From NCBI GenBank assembly GCA_026874595.1, contig CM049309.1, forward strand, positions 67,252,926 to 67,316,925: DNA of 64,000 nt, written 5' to 3'. The translations under genes and the position numbers were made by a program. This document shows, one piece after another, positions 48,941 through 62,100 of the stretch; position 1 is the first letter of the stretch; each line of letters begins with the position of its first letter. The DNA comes from Sipunculus nudus (taxonomy: Eukaryota > Annelida > Sipuncula > Golfingiida > Sipunculidae). Under the pieces are notes generated by a model. The model saw only the letters and a list, made by a program, of their open reading frames with translations. It did no database searches and was not told where the DNA came from.

Positions 48941-50419
48941 AACAAAAAAATTGTTTACAGGGATTCAAAGTATGGCTATACTGTTGTTGGCTGTTGGACA
49001 TTATTTCCTGCTAGCATCCACTTGGCCAACCATATGACCATGCCATATACCCCAGATTTCATGTACATTTATATTAATTTAGTATTAATATTAGGCCTTG
49101 GAATTGTGAGGGGCTTTTGAATCAATTCAGTAGGTTGATTCTTATCCTTTGATTTGATTCTCGATTCAGTTTTTACCAGAAAATTTCAGACTTGCTTTTA
49201 AGTAGAAATAAATAATTTACCACAACTGATATTGTTAATTTTAGCAAATAAAGTAAAAATATAGCTTGCCCTCTGTTTATCACTGCCATTTTTGTTTCTA
49301 GATTAGTGGAATGCTTTACTGGCGAGTGTTTAAACTATATCTTGAGCACATAGGCAATTAATAGCCGAAAGAATCAACATTGCTGTGTGCCCCATCAAAG
49401 TTGACAGCTCAATCACAGAGGGTTTTGGGGTTGTGCATGGATAAATTATAGTTTAAATGAGTTCAGAGGTTATGAATCAATAAAAATTTAATTGAGGGGT
49501 TGCAATTCATTAAATCAATGCATTGTTATACTAATAAATATGGATCATAAATAATAACATTAGGGGATACAACTAGTTTTGCAGTGATAAAAATGTCCAT
49601 CAATATCATCATTTTCCCAATTTCATTCATCACAACATGTTTTAAGAAAAAACTTCTAAATAGGCTTTGAGTAATTTGTTAAAAGAAGTAATACAACCAG
49701 TGAAATAAACACAGAAAAAAAACATCTTGTTTAGAGTAAACCGCTGCCAAAGTAAAACAGAACAACTAGATTCATCAGGATCTACAGCAAAACTCAATGT
49801 AGTCTTTCCTGGCCCAGGGAATGACAAAATGATACAAACAAAAATGCCACAAACAAAATGCAACTGACTAAAATGGCACAGATGAAAATGGCAGACACTG
49901 ATTGAAACATATTCCTCCTTAGTAACATTCGGTAATGATTACTGTAGGAGTGTTACCATAATTTGGTTAAATGCTGTCAGACTCTGTGTACAGCCAATAC
50001 AACTGGGATGATCAGATGAGGAAATGATGCTGAAGTCCTTGCTGAGCCTTTCCTGTATATCGAGTCCCTAAGTAACCCGGCCAATCAGTGTCACTGCAGT
50101 GCTTAATATGACAAGAAACCACAGAGACAGTAAAAGCAGCCTGGGGAACTATTGATCACCAGGGTCTGGCTTGCCTCACTAAACTTCATAGAAAAGGAGC
50201 TGATGTGATTGGCATTGAAGTCACTATAAAAGAAAGGTACTTCACCACTCCTGGGTAAATTCTGTCTGTTAATCAGTTTGGTTTTAGTTTGTGAACATAA
50301 TCACTCCTATTTGCAAAACTGTAAATATGTTACTATTGGCATTTACCAAGCCCAGAGATTATTGCGTTTTATGGCAAACCCAGAAAGACCATGCAGAGAC
50401 ATGCATCTGCAATTCAGTA
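48941..50419. other. intergenic, nothing recognised
   Basis: AT-rich, no exon or defined repeat seen. Confidence 0.45.
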
Positions 50420-51470
50420 TAACCAGACATTTTAACAAATTTGATTTGAAGCAGATATTTTAACAAAACAACAAAATCCCCAGACATTTTAACAAAACTG
50501 GAATATTAATTTTCATTATATGAAAATTTGACAAACTAATAATTAGATATTTCATCAGCCCCTATATTTTAACAAATTAATAAACCTGCGTAGATGCACA
50601 TATTTTAACACACCAAGACAGTTACCTGACTTTTAAAAATTCTGAATATAAGCAGAAATTGTAGTAAACCAAAATTACCAGACATTATAAAAGACCTGAA
50701 TATAAGCAGATCTTTTAACACACCAAGGTAATAACTAGACATTTAACAAGCCTGAGTAAAAACAGACATTTTAATAAACCATGCAACCCAGGCAGTGTGA
50801 GCAGACATGTTTATACACTGGTGAATGACAGAGGCAGATCCAGGTTTTAATGCAAAAAAGAAGGGTCCAACCAGGGAAGACTAATGACAAAACCTAATTA
50901 AAAAGTTCCCAGGTCCAGAAATAGGTGTAGGGTGCAGGCTGCAAGTGCAACAGTTGGTCAGAAACCCCTGAACAAGGTAGCAGTGGCTGAAAAAGGAGGT
51001 TGGATAGATGGAGGTCTGAACTCCCTGGACAAATCTGAACCCCCGAACCCCCCCCCCCCCCCCTTACGAGATCTGCTTCTAATTGCCAGACACGTTTACT
51101 GCCTAGGTTATAACCAGACATATTAACCAACCAAAAAATTTACCAAACGTAATAACCAACAAGGAAAATTACTTTTTTTTTTTTTAACATATTTCAAGAA
51201 ACTGGTACTAACCAGACATTTTATCAAACTGGAATAAATGCAGGCATGAAAATTTGACATTGACATAAAACCATGTGGATGTGGAAATTATTATCAGACA
51301 TTTTAACAAACATGGATATAAAAGAACACTTGACTGAACTATGAAAAACACCACTCAGTTAAAAATGAAGCTGGAAAGAAAAGGGCCTTTCACAAACCTT
51401 GGTATAACCAAATATTTGAATTAACTAACTTAAGAAATTATCAGACATTTTGACATATACGGATCAAGAT
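50420..51470. repeat. degenerate minisatellite, CAGACATTTTAACAAA type, split by a MITE
   Basis: The phrase AGACATTTTAACAAA and variants recurs irregularly, about every 30-60 bp, from 50425 to 51455 (for example 50427, 50481, 50735, 50768, 51295, 51437). The 50829-51081 MITE interrupts it. Confidence 0.6.
50829..51081. mobile_element. MITE, family D, diverged copy
   Basis: Starts CAGAGGCAGATCCAGG and ends AGATCTGCTTCT, the same end type as 14530-14722, with shared internal phrases GGGTCCAACC, GACTAATGACAAA and GCTGAAAAAGGAGG. A 16-base C run (51048-51063) and extra interior sequence lengthen it. No exact target duplication could be defined. Confidence 0.65.
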
Positions 51471-52296
51471 GAGATTTAGGCACACTGAGATTTTGTATGT
51501 AATAATGATAATATTCAGACACGCACACACATCTCAAGGACATTTGTACACCCTAAACTTTGTGACCCTTTGTAAAATTTTATCATTCAGTTTTACTATC
51601 AGAGCATTTAAAAAACAATTTCTCTGCACTGTTTTGATAATGGTTGTTTTCTTATAGTTAATCTATTTGATTTTAGTAACACCAGAATATGAGATCTTTC
51701 GTCAAATTTACTATCTTTGTCTGAAAATCAATTAGTCATACCTGCAGAAATGCTGATGGTATTTTGCAGATTTTAATTGGTATTAACGCAGGTAAACCTT
51801 ACCTGTGTGCTGTATGCAGCGCTTCTAACGACAAAGGAACAGAAATGTTTGCACCTCATTAAATGGAACCTAGAGAAAGATAGTGACAGTGCCTTGCCTG
51901 AGCTCTGTGTCCCAGGGCAGAGTATTACCCAGAAATAATCATATCAGGCCGAGATGTCAGGTTGTATTCGGGGCTTTTATTGCTTTCCCGCCAGGTAATA
52001 ACACGCTCACAGAATAGTACATTTTACCAAACAGATATCCAGACTACCACCTGCGAAGATCTGCAGCCAACATGTAAATTTGATCTGTACCAGTCAAAAA
52101 TTCCAATCTGAGGCCTGCATTGAGTTCAGCTCACTGGAAAGTAAAATGCTGGGATTAAGATTATAATGTTCCTGGTTCAGTGAAAATTTAATGCAGCGAA
52201 AATCCATAGACTGTTTATACCTTTGGGGCTGTAGGTGGCATTGTAGTCTATTGAATGATGATGAAGATATGCATATGATGAGAATCATATGTTATT
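51471..52296. other. intergenic, nothing recognised
   Basis: No exon or repeat end identified. Confidence 0.45.
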
Positions 52297-53230
52297 GTAT
52301 CCCCGGCAAAGTCAGGATACTATGGTTTAAGCAAGGTCATGCCGAGATTTTTTGGACGCGATGACTCAAAAATAATTTTCATTGATCTTTACCAAACTTG
52401 ATATGTGCATAGATATGGGTGAGAGGACGAAGCCTATATAGAATTAGGTCTTTAGTGACCTTGACCTTTTAATAGGTTCATTTTGGGGGAAAATCACACA
52501 AATTCTTAAATATCTCAAGAAATTTTGCATTGATTGGTCCAAAAATAAAATTGACTGAAGATCTTGGATAGCTTTGTCTTCTGTGGAATACAGGTGGTGC
52601 CACCTTCTGTCCTTTTCTTGTTTTTGCACCTTTTAATACCCCATCATTGCAACTTGATATTACTGTGAGCATTATAAGTCAAAAACTAATGGACAGATTG
52701 GGCTTCAATTTTGCATGTCCATTGATCTTGGGCACCAACAGTGGTGGTGCCATCTGCATTGTTTTTGTGTGGCGGCCATCCATACATATGCTGTCAGTGA
52801 AAATTGGTGATATATCAGGAGTGGTTCAATGTATTGATCAGAAATTTGGCATGTACATCCATCCTGGAGAGTTTCTCGTAAAGCAGACAGGTGGTGCCAC
52901 CTACCTCACTGTTTTCATTGCATAAATGAATGCCCTTTTCTCAAGAATGATTTGCCATATTGGCCTGAAATTATGCTTGTCCATAGATCCTGGATACCTC
53001 CAACTCGTATTCAAGACTGGATGCAACGTATTCAAGACTGGATGCAACATCTGCAATAGTTTTCATGTATTTCAATCCATACATTTGCTGAACTTTGGCA
53101 TATACATTCATCTTGGAGAGTTTTCTCATCAACTAGACAGATGGCGCCACCTACCTTACCATTTTTATGGTATACATTAATCCCCTTTTCTCAAGAGTGA
53201 TTCACCCTATTGGCCCTAATAATTGGTGAA
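52297..53230 (+). mobile_element. ancient family A relative, Helitron-like, 3' end missing
   Basis: The left end GTATCCCC (52297-52304) pairs with GGATAC (52315-52320) and is preceded by ATT and followed by TATGGTTT, just as in copies 1-3. The interior carries the family A palindrome in CpG-decayed forms: GGTGGTGCCACC at 52593, GGTGGTGCCATC at 52743, GGTGGTGCCACC at 52890 and a GATGGCGCCACC form near 53139, with spacings of 150 and 147 for the first three. Units are otherwise strongly diverged. No hairpin/CTAG end was found, so the right boundary is approximate. Confidence 0.55.
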
Positions 53231-55488
53231 AAATATTGTTTCTCAAGTTGATATATGGAAGAAACCGTGGTCGCTTGCCAAGTGTAAGTATATGCTAAGT
53301 ATAGGGGGGGATAAATTGTCTTGGAACACTATGGCACCAGCAGTACCAAGAAATGTCTAGTTAATTATTGGTATTAGAGGATCTTTACACCCAGAAACCC
53401 TCTAGGTAAAATCTCAAAAAGTACTTGTAATTCATGAAATTTAAAGCCACCTATTTACTTGCCTTATCGGAAGAATTTATGTGATTTCTGGCTTACTGTG
53501 GGTACATACTGATAAACTGCTGGTAATTCCTGCTAAGAAAGGATCTTATAACACCTCGGTTAACATATCATTCAGCGAATATGTGTCACATCCTCTTTCA
53601 ATAGATAATGCTGCTACAGACCATGGACCAATCTCAAGATAAAAGAATATATGTTATAAATGACGGGCTGATTAAACATGGTCATATTGATTGTCGAATA
53701 TTTATATCCAGGTATTATTTATTGGGCTGGTTTTAGAAACTCCTGGTTGTCTACATGGTCCATTGGAGGTCAAGCATAGAAAAATATAGGTTTATATGTG
53801 GGTTGTGATTTGAATGTTCCTGGTGTGTTTTACTGGTCTATCTGCAAATGAACTGCTGTCTTCTTACTTCCAGCCAAGCCTGAAGATAACGTAGTTTGCT
53901 ATGAAGGATGTTGTAACATTTCTTCATTGACATAACTTACAGGTTTATAAGTATGTTAAGGTGATTGCTCAGTGCTTAGTAAAGACTGAATTATAGTCAT
54001 TTAAACTGGGATATGATGGATCTGGCTACATTAAGTTGTCACCTGGGGGTGCTGTGAACAAATTCTCAATGGTGATTTAAAAATGCTTTAGCTCCATGCA
54101 TGGTGTCACGCAGGTTGCCTGGATATCTCCTTTCATTCTGAAAGTTCATAGTGATAAGTCATGTTTTAACCTGATAAAATTTAAGGTTTCTTCCTGTTTC
54201 ATCGAAATGCTGAATGAATCATGCCATATAAGGTGTGACTCGTGCATCAGCCAATCATGCTTGTCAAAATCCTGTGAGCATCACATGTCCCATAAGGCCT
54301 CAGCTCTGTTTTAAAAAATAATGATGTCATTATTCTAAAGACTGTTTTAACCTGCCAGGTATAAGGCAAAGCTTACATATAAGCTGTTCAGTATAACAGA
54401 ATTTTTTAATATAAATTAAAGAATAAATGATGAAAACCTGAAAACTTTATTCAGATTGTTACCAGTAAAGAAATTTAAATTGATGTTGCTTGGTATAAAA
54501 TATTTTAGCAACATGATAAATATTACAATTTACAAGTCTACTGTACAGCCTCATTTTATGGAAACTGATAATTGTATAAGATAATGGTACTTATTTTCTG
54601 GAAACAAAAATATTTACACAAATTTGAAAGTTTAATTATCATGCAGTAGGTTTTTATTATTAATTGAAGCAACTTTTTTAACCTTAATGTCACAGAGACT
54701 TGCTTATGTTTGTAGCTTTAAATCTATTTAAATTGATTATATTTTTATCATAAATTAAATATACTTGTATATTTATAGAATATATCTATGTATTTAATGT
54801 CTTGATATATACTGTTCTTTAATCTATTATGTATATTCACCCACACTAAAGACATCAAAAGATAAACTGACATCAGGGGAAGTTTTCCCAGTCTTTAAAA
54901 TTTCAACACCCCTGTCCACCAATTTTTTGTGATATTTCTTTTAAATTTATTATGTTAGCCTCTACATAGCAGCTGTTATCATGGATGGTAATGTGGTAAT
55001 TTTATGATATTTTAAATAAGTATTAAATAAATATATTTACTTTGCAGCAGTGGGACAGCATTAGAAAGTGCTGCAAAAACTATGGCATTATCAGTTTATC
55101 CATGTAATGTAGGACAGATATATGTGTGACATAAACAGAAATGTGTAGTACAAATACTGTTGTGACATCATCTCTATGAATCATGAAATTTATGTACTTT
55201 AAGATAAACCATCAATGATATGTCTCAATACTGTATATCTGTGCAGTCATATTTCATATGGATTAATCATATGTAATCCAAACATGCGAGAGTATTAATT
55301 TCTCCATAAGATAATTGGCAGGTTTGTCTAATTGACCTCTGAGGTAAATTAAGGTAAGGCATTTTACTCAAATTATCCCTAAAAACCAGGTGGACAGGGG
55401 TCATGGAATGGAGTATAGATTGCCCAACAATGGAGGTCTTGTCACATGATCAGTCACTCATTCTTTATATAGTTGTTCTTTGTTTCAG
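53231..55488. other. non-coding upstream of the first detected TRAPPC13 exon
   Basis: Most likely intron 1 of TRAPPC13. The exon that should end in G to complete the codon G|TT was looked for but not recognised. A dispersed-repeat fragment at 53480-53550 is shared with 13125-13195. Confidence 0.45.
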
Positions 55489-55657
55489 TTATGCGGCTGA
55501 CGAAGCCGTCGTTACTGACAGCCCATCCAGTAACCTGTGACAGCCGTGACCTTCCAGGAGATACATTGCTAAAATCTGTCAGCACCGATTTAGCACATAC
55601 AGAAAACTTGCCTCACTTTGGCCTCAGTCAATTGCTAACACTGCCACAGAATTTTGG
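55489..55657 (+). CDS. TRAPPC13: TRAPPC13, N-terminal internal exon
   Basis: 169 bp with acceptor TTTGTTTCAG before it and donor GTATGT after; it starts with two bases of a split codon and ends with two. The peptide begins VMRLTKPSLLT, continues with PVTC and DLPGD, and ends LLTLPQNFG, a close match to the conserved N-terminus of TRAPPC13 (family formerly DUF974/UPF0533). TRAPPC13 is an accessory subunit of TRAPPIII, which acts in ER-Golgi traffic and autophagy by activating a Rab1-type GTPase. The open frame extends beyond both splice sites, but the ends fit the family only if the exon stops at these GT-AG boundaries. The start Met of the protein lies in an earlier exon that was not found. 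Confidence 0.88.
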
Positions 55658-56386
55658 GTATGTACCACAGACCTGTGTACTTCAACAGTCATTAAACTTA
55701 AGCAGATTTATATGTTCATCACTTTACATGATGGTTCAGAAGGGGTGCTAGACAAATATCAACCTAATTTTAACTTTCAACTATGAAGACAACCACTGTA
55801 TTTTCTAAAACTGACAGTCTTTTCTTTATATTTAAATAAGATAGTATTCCAGGTTTTGATAAATTATTATAATTTCTATTTATAGCAGATATTGAAAAAT
55901 CAATTTAACAGCTGATGCAACTCTTATGAATAAAACTTTTAAGGCAGGAGATATTGCCATTGTTTGAACACTAACACTAATTTATTTAATTGTCTGGTTT
56001 ACTGAAAGAACCTGCTTTTTGTACATCTGCTTAACTGCTATTTTCCATGAACTTTCTACTGGGAACCTATTGATTAGCTATTGATTTGTCACCTTTCATA
56101 GGGGGAGGCTGGGAACATTTCAAAAAGCAAGCTGCTGATTGGTCAGTTGTTTGCTGGAAATCCACTAATTGGTCCCAGTCACAAAGGCAGGTTACACTGT
56201 ACTGATTGGCCAATTCCAGCATTGAGCATTGCTTTCAAAACCTGGTTATTATTCATCCTCCCCTAGTGGAAAATTAGCCCAGTTTCTATGAACCTTGCAA
56301 GTTGGTCCTTGATTTAAATTATTATATTGGAATTTTTGGAATATTTTAAAATACAAATATTGTTATTACAAAATTTAAATTTTCAG
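55658..56386 (+). other. TRAPPC13 intron
   Basis: 729-bp intron between GTATGT and TTTTCAG; unremarkable AT-rich sequence with no transposon recognised. Confidence 0.8.
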
Positions 56387-56471
56387 GAACATTTTCCTAG
56401 GGGAAACTTTTTCCAGCTACATCAGTGTACACAACGACAGCTCTGTGAATTGTCGGGACATCAGTGTGAAG
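56387..56471 (+). CDS. TRAPPC13: TRAPPC13, second detected exon
   Basis: 85 bp: one base completing a glycine codon (GG|G) plus 28 codons, ending in phase 0 before GTCAGT. It encodes [18 protein letters not shown] followed by a short [10 protein letters not shown] stretch, among the most conserved parts of the family. The phase fits both neighbours exactly, which supports the gene model. Confidence 0.9.
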
Positions 56472-57042
56472 GTCAGTGGCACAAAGAAAGAGAACAACAA
56501 TTGTTTCTTTAAAATAAGCTATTTACATTATCTAGTTTTTGGTGAATGGTAATATAGTACTGATGGATATGAGTACTAATGTAAGCTTAATATTAAGAAA
56601 TGTATTTAACCTGTTAAATTCCATTGGTATACGATCACCACATCACAAGACACGCCATTATCTTTTTGGGATGCCATGGAAATGCACAGAACTTTGACAC
56701 CAAGAACTCCCTCTTTAAGCTCTGTTTTGGAGGTCAAATTTACTTTGAATACACTTAATTATGGTTCCAAGACACCCCTGCCATATGGTTGGTATATTTT
56801 CATTTCTTTACGTGGGAATTTTCTCATGAATGTTAGTAGCATTCTAAATTAGACTCTGTTGGCAAGCCGATTAGTTGAATGGAGTATGCAAAGGGACACC
56901 TTGGATGCAAACATGTGATACCAATAACTGACCATGATTATGATAATAACTCATACAAAACTTTGACAAACAATTTGAATCTATCTAATTATTATCATTT
57001 TGTACTTAAATGTGAATATTCATCATTTATAAAGACATTTTT

Positions 57043-59190
57043 ATGCCCCCACCACAAAGTGGCCGGGGCATATAGTTTTACCCATGTCCGTCATTCCGTC
57101 CTTCCGTCCTTCCGAAATCAAACAGTTGTACGGACTTTTTTACGCAATGCCTGCAGATATTGGCCTGATTTTTGGTGTGTGGGCAGATATAGACCAGTTA
57201 CAGATGGAGTTCGCGTTTCGTCCCGGTTGACCTACTTTTGACCGTTTTACGGCTCCTAAACTTAGAAAATTTCATGAAAAATAGAAATATTCATGACAGA
57301 TACACATGTACGGACTTTTTTTCGCAGTGCCTGCAGATATTGGCCTGATTTTTAGTGTGTGAGCAGATATGGACCAGTTACAGATCGAGTTCGTGTTTCG
57401 TCCTGGTTGACCTACTTTTGACCGTTTTACGTCTCCTGAACATAGAAAATTTCATGAAAAATATGAAATTTCATGACAAATACACATGTACTGACTTTTT
57501 TTCGCAGTGCCTGCAGATATTGACCTGATTTTTGGTGTGTGGACAGATATAGACCAGTTACAGATCGAGTTCGCGTTTCGTCCCGGTTGACCTACTTTTG
57601 ACCGTTTTACGGCTCCTAAACTTAGAAAATTTCATGAAAAATAGAAATATTCATGACAGATACACATGTACGGACTTTTTTTTGCAATGCCTGCAGATAT
57701 TGGCCTGATTTTTGGTGTGTGAGCAGATATAGACCAGTTACAGATCAAGTTTGTGATTCATCCTGGTTGACCTACTTTTGACCGTTTTACGGCTCCTGAA
57801 CATAGAAAATTTCATGAAAAATATGAAATTTCATGACAAATACACATGTACAGATTTTTTTTCACAGTGCCTGCAGATATTGGCCTGATTTTTGGTGTGT
57901 GGACAGATATAGACCAGTTACAGATCGAGTTCGCATTTCGTCCCGGTTGACCTAATTTTGACCGTTTTACAGCTCCTAAACTTGGAAATTTTCATGAAAA
58001 ATAGAAATATTCATGACAGATACACATGTACGGACTTTTTTTCGCAATGCCTGCAGATATTGGCCTGATTTTTGGGGTGTTGGCAGATATAGACCAGTTT
58101 TTAGATTGAGTTCACGTTTCGTCCCGTTTGACCTATTTTTGACCGTTTTACGGCTCCTAAACTTAGAAAATTTCATGAAAAATAGAAATATTCATGACAG
58201 ATACACATGTACAGACTTTTTTTCGCAATGCCTGCAGATATTGGCCTATTTTTTGGTGTGTGGGCAGATATAGACCAGTTACAGATGGAGTTCGCGTTTC
58301 GTCCCGGTTGACCTACTTTTGACCGTTTTACGGCTACTGAACATAGAAAATTTCATGTAAAATATATATTTTCATGACAAATACACTTGTACAGACTTTT
58401 CTTCACAATACCTTTTCTTCACAATATTTTTAGAAATATTCATGACAGATACACATGTACAGACTTTTTTTCGCAATGCCTGCAGATATTGGCCTGATTT
58501 TTGGTGTGTGGGCAGATATAGACCAGTTACAGATCAAGTTCACGTTTTGTCCCAGTTGACTTATTTTTGACCGTTTGACGGTGCTCTAACATAGAAAATT
58601 TCATAAAAAGGTGCACATGTATTGACTTTTTTTCGCAGTGCCTGCAGATACGGGCCTGATTTTTGGTGTGTAGGCAGATAATGACCAGTTACAGATCGAG
58701 TTCTTGTTTTGTCCCAGTTGACCTACTTTTGACCATTTGACTGCTCCTGAACATAGAAAGTTTCATGAAAAATATAAATTTTCATAACAAATGCATATGT
58801 ACTGACTTTTTTTCCTCAATGCCTGCAGATACCACCCTGATTTTTTTGTGTGGGCAGATAATGACAGTTACAGATCGAGTTTGGGTTTCATCCCGGTTGA
58901 CCTACTTTTGATTGTTTTACGGCTCCTAAACATAGAAAATTTCATGAAAGACAGAACTTTTTATGGAAAATGCACATGTATGGACTTTTTTTTCACAATG
59001 CCTGCATATACTGGCATGATTTTTGGTGTGTTGCTTGATAATGACCCGTTACAGATCGAGTTTGCATTTTGCCCTTGTTGACCTACTTTTAACCATACAA
59101 CACCTCCTGAACTTAAAAAATTTTCCAAATTTTACAAATGTTTCTAATTTGCCCTAGGCGGGCGCATTCGTGTCGTTCCGACACATCTAG
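57043..59190 (+). mobile_element. Helitron-like non-autonomous element, family B copy 2
   Basis: Left hairpin at 57043-57071 (ATGCCCCCACCAC and an almost complementary arm). The 3' hairpin is a perfect GTGTCGTTCCGACAC (59170-59184) followed by AT and CTAG (59187-59190), as expected for a Helitron end. There are about eleven tandem units of about 180 bp. In the left half two unit types alternate: one with CTAAACTTAGAAAATTTC... AGAAATATTCATGACAGA, the other with CTGAACATAGAAAATTTC... ATGAAATTTCATGACAAA. This gives a ~360-bp higher-order repeat. A local rearrangement lies at about 58400-58440. It is intronic and in the same orientation as TRAPPC13. No coding capacity. Confidence 0.75.
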
Positions 59191-62100
59191 TCTATGTTTA
59201 TGATGCATGTTTTTAAGGTTGAGCAAAGCTACCAGTTTTCATTATGGCGGCTGTGGGACTTGTCCATCGATAGCCATTGTGCTTTTATAACTTTCAGAAT
59301 ATATTTTGAACAAAAATATGACAAAGTGTTCAGTTAGTTTAATTACTTAAATTCAATAATGTTTTACTCATGTCTTAAGAAAAAAAGTTTGATCTTCATG
59401 CAATTCCATGGGGAATCCCTGGATCTTCTGTCACCAGCAACAAAAATGGAAACACACTTTTACTGAGTACCAAAACATTCTAAGTAAACATTACATATGA
59501 AAATTTGTAAAAAAATGTTAGATTTTATACCATTTTGTCAGACTTCCGGAGATTTTCTATTATGTTTTACAAATATTTGATTAGAAATTTGTGAAAGTTG
59601 TAATTTTTTTTTGGTCATCTATATTTGAAGTTCACCTGGACTTAATTAGTTTTTTCATATGTGGGCATGTAGGAAATCACAGTTTGATCCATATTGTAAA
59701 GTAAGATAATATTTCATGTTAAATACCTACTACAGGTCCTATTTAATCTAATGAAGTTCCTGAAAAAAATTATAAATGACTTTATGTCTTATCTATTTCA
59801 GAACTCTCTACTCATTTACTTAAATTTAATGGTAATCATATTTCATTGACGTGTTCTTCCTGGATCTTCCAAGACCATGCTTTAGGTACCGCCAGATTTT
59901 AATTCCCTCATTGTTCCTAAATTCTACAATGTCTTCACAGGGATACACTGTAGACTTTCATTTACAAATGTGCTAAACAAAACACAGGTACTATACTTAC
60001 CTGAATTTACCTGATTTACCCGACTTTATTAATAGATAAAGGTGAAAATTATGGATGACTAAGTCATAATCCTCTTGCTTGGCATCTCTGTATAACCTGT
60101 TTCAGATTTTGTAAAGGTCCAACAAAAACTGATCAGGTTGTTGGCCTTAATGTTAATGTACAGATTGCCAAATTTAAATGTGTGAAAAACTAAAAATTAA
60201 TCTTAACAGTAAGGGGGAGGGGGGTTGTGACAGCCTAATATAAACAGGAAAGGGTAAATAGGTCTGTAAATCTGTTTTTAACCTTTACAAATAATGTGCT
60301 TAAAGGGTACTACTGAATTCTTTTTCATATCTTAAGTCATAATTACCTTCCTATTCAAGGACAGATTATTAATCATTTTATCAAAAGTATCATTTATTCC
60401 ATCAGTGTAATTTTTGTTGTTGTTGAATATTTCTTCACAATGTTTTGTCAATAACAGGTACTCAAGTTAGAGTCAGCCTGAGGTATTACCTATTGGGTAT
60501 ATAATGCCAAATTGGCTACCTGTACCCATTTCAGGCCTTGTACTTACATGATATCCAGTTAATTATCTGATAAGGCTTATTCATACCTAGTTTATGTCAA
60601 CTAAACGGTCTTACCACATCAGGGGTAGATCCAGCATCTTGGTAAGGGAGGGTTTAAAGTGTACCCTCAGATATTAATACCCTAAAAAGGATTAGACAAT
60701 TTCAAGGTATGATTAAGGGGAGGGGATAGGATTGGAATAAAATTCACCAGCAAACAGCAAAAAGGTAATTTCTCTCAGCAATACGAGGGATGTTTAACCC
60801 TCTAACCTAGTCTGGATCAGCCCCAGCCTGTTCTTCAGGAAACCAGCTGTGTAAGTTTGAACCAGATCCTTTTACAACAAAACATCTTAAGCAGCCAGGA
60901 GTGAACCAGAGGACTATATACACCAACAGTGAACTATCCCAAGGACCAAGCTGAATTGTCTTCTCAAAATCTCTTGGGAGACAGGCCCATAATCAGGCAC
61001 CAAATGGTCTGACCACCGTCTATCTTCTGGGGACCAGGGAAGAAATTCAGTTGCGTTGAGTTCCCTTAGGAAGTTCCTCACTCTTCTGCGTGCCATTATC
61101 ATTATTACAGCGGTGGTGACTAATAGATACAACTTGAGGAATGGGATTTTTACCCTGGTTACAGCTGTTTATTGACTGTTATGTCCCGGCAGAACAGAAA
61201 TAATAAGACCCTGTGTCAGGACATCCCAGAATCCCTCATCACTGCAGCGATAGGACAAATGATTTACACCACTGGGGGAAATTGTTTCTGTACATTTTTT
61301 CATGAATCACATGCTACACTGCACCTGAAGACCGCTCGGGCGTGGACGAGATCAAGTCGTTCCTGATCAGACACCCTGCTTGTATCTCCCGAAGCCGGAC
61401 ATTTACGGCCTCCAGCTTTTGTTTATGTAGAACGGCCAGTATGCTTGAAAGCATTTTTCCTGCCTAGCTGACCTACGGGTAGTTTTATTTGGGTGTTAAG
61501 GTTGATGTTTTAGTGCCGGGACCATTAAATAAGCATCCTGTCCCTTGATGCTATCATTCTTGGTGAACCATTGTCGTAAATAATGTAAGAGCCGCTCGGA
61601 CTCAGGCTCTGATAATCACATCAAATCTGTGCTACCACACATTATTATATTCTACATTCCTTTCAAACTTCCATAAAGATCTTGTTCAAGAAATATTTGA
61701 TCTTGATCTTACTGTTGAATCTATGACTATTTGAAAGCTTTGACCAAGTAACTCAGTTTCCTTTGATTTTTCACTGGTCTTTTTGTATTGAAACTAGCAT
61801 AATTTTTTTGCACTGATCAAAATATTTATTGTTATTGATAATAAACAATAATAGAGGAAGAATAGAAAGATGCACCAATAATAAGGTTTTTATACTGTCT
61901 CTCTTTCTTTCTTTCTGTGCACATTTTCTCAAGACCTGTTCTGGCAATTGACCTCACCACCACAGCCCGTATATGCCGCCCTTTTCACCTAATTATGATA
62001 ATAAGACCCGAAATGCTCCTTCACAGAAGGGTTTCCATGCCCATGGTTGCAAGAGCTCTTTACAGCACAATAGTGAAGTCACAAAGGTCAATGACGTATT

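Noticed and set aside
60914..61132. 72-codon minus-strand frame with a charged stretch
   Set aside because: Short, intronic to TRAPPC13, without splice support or recognisable similarity.
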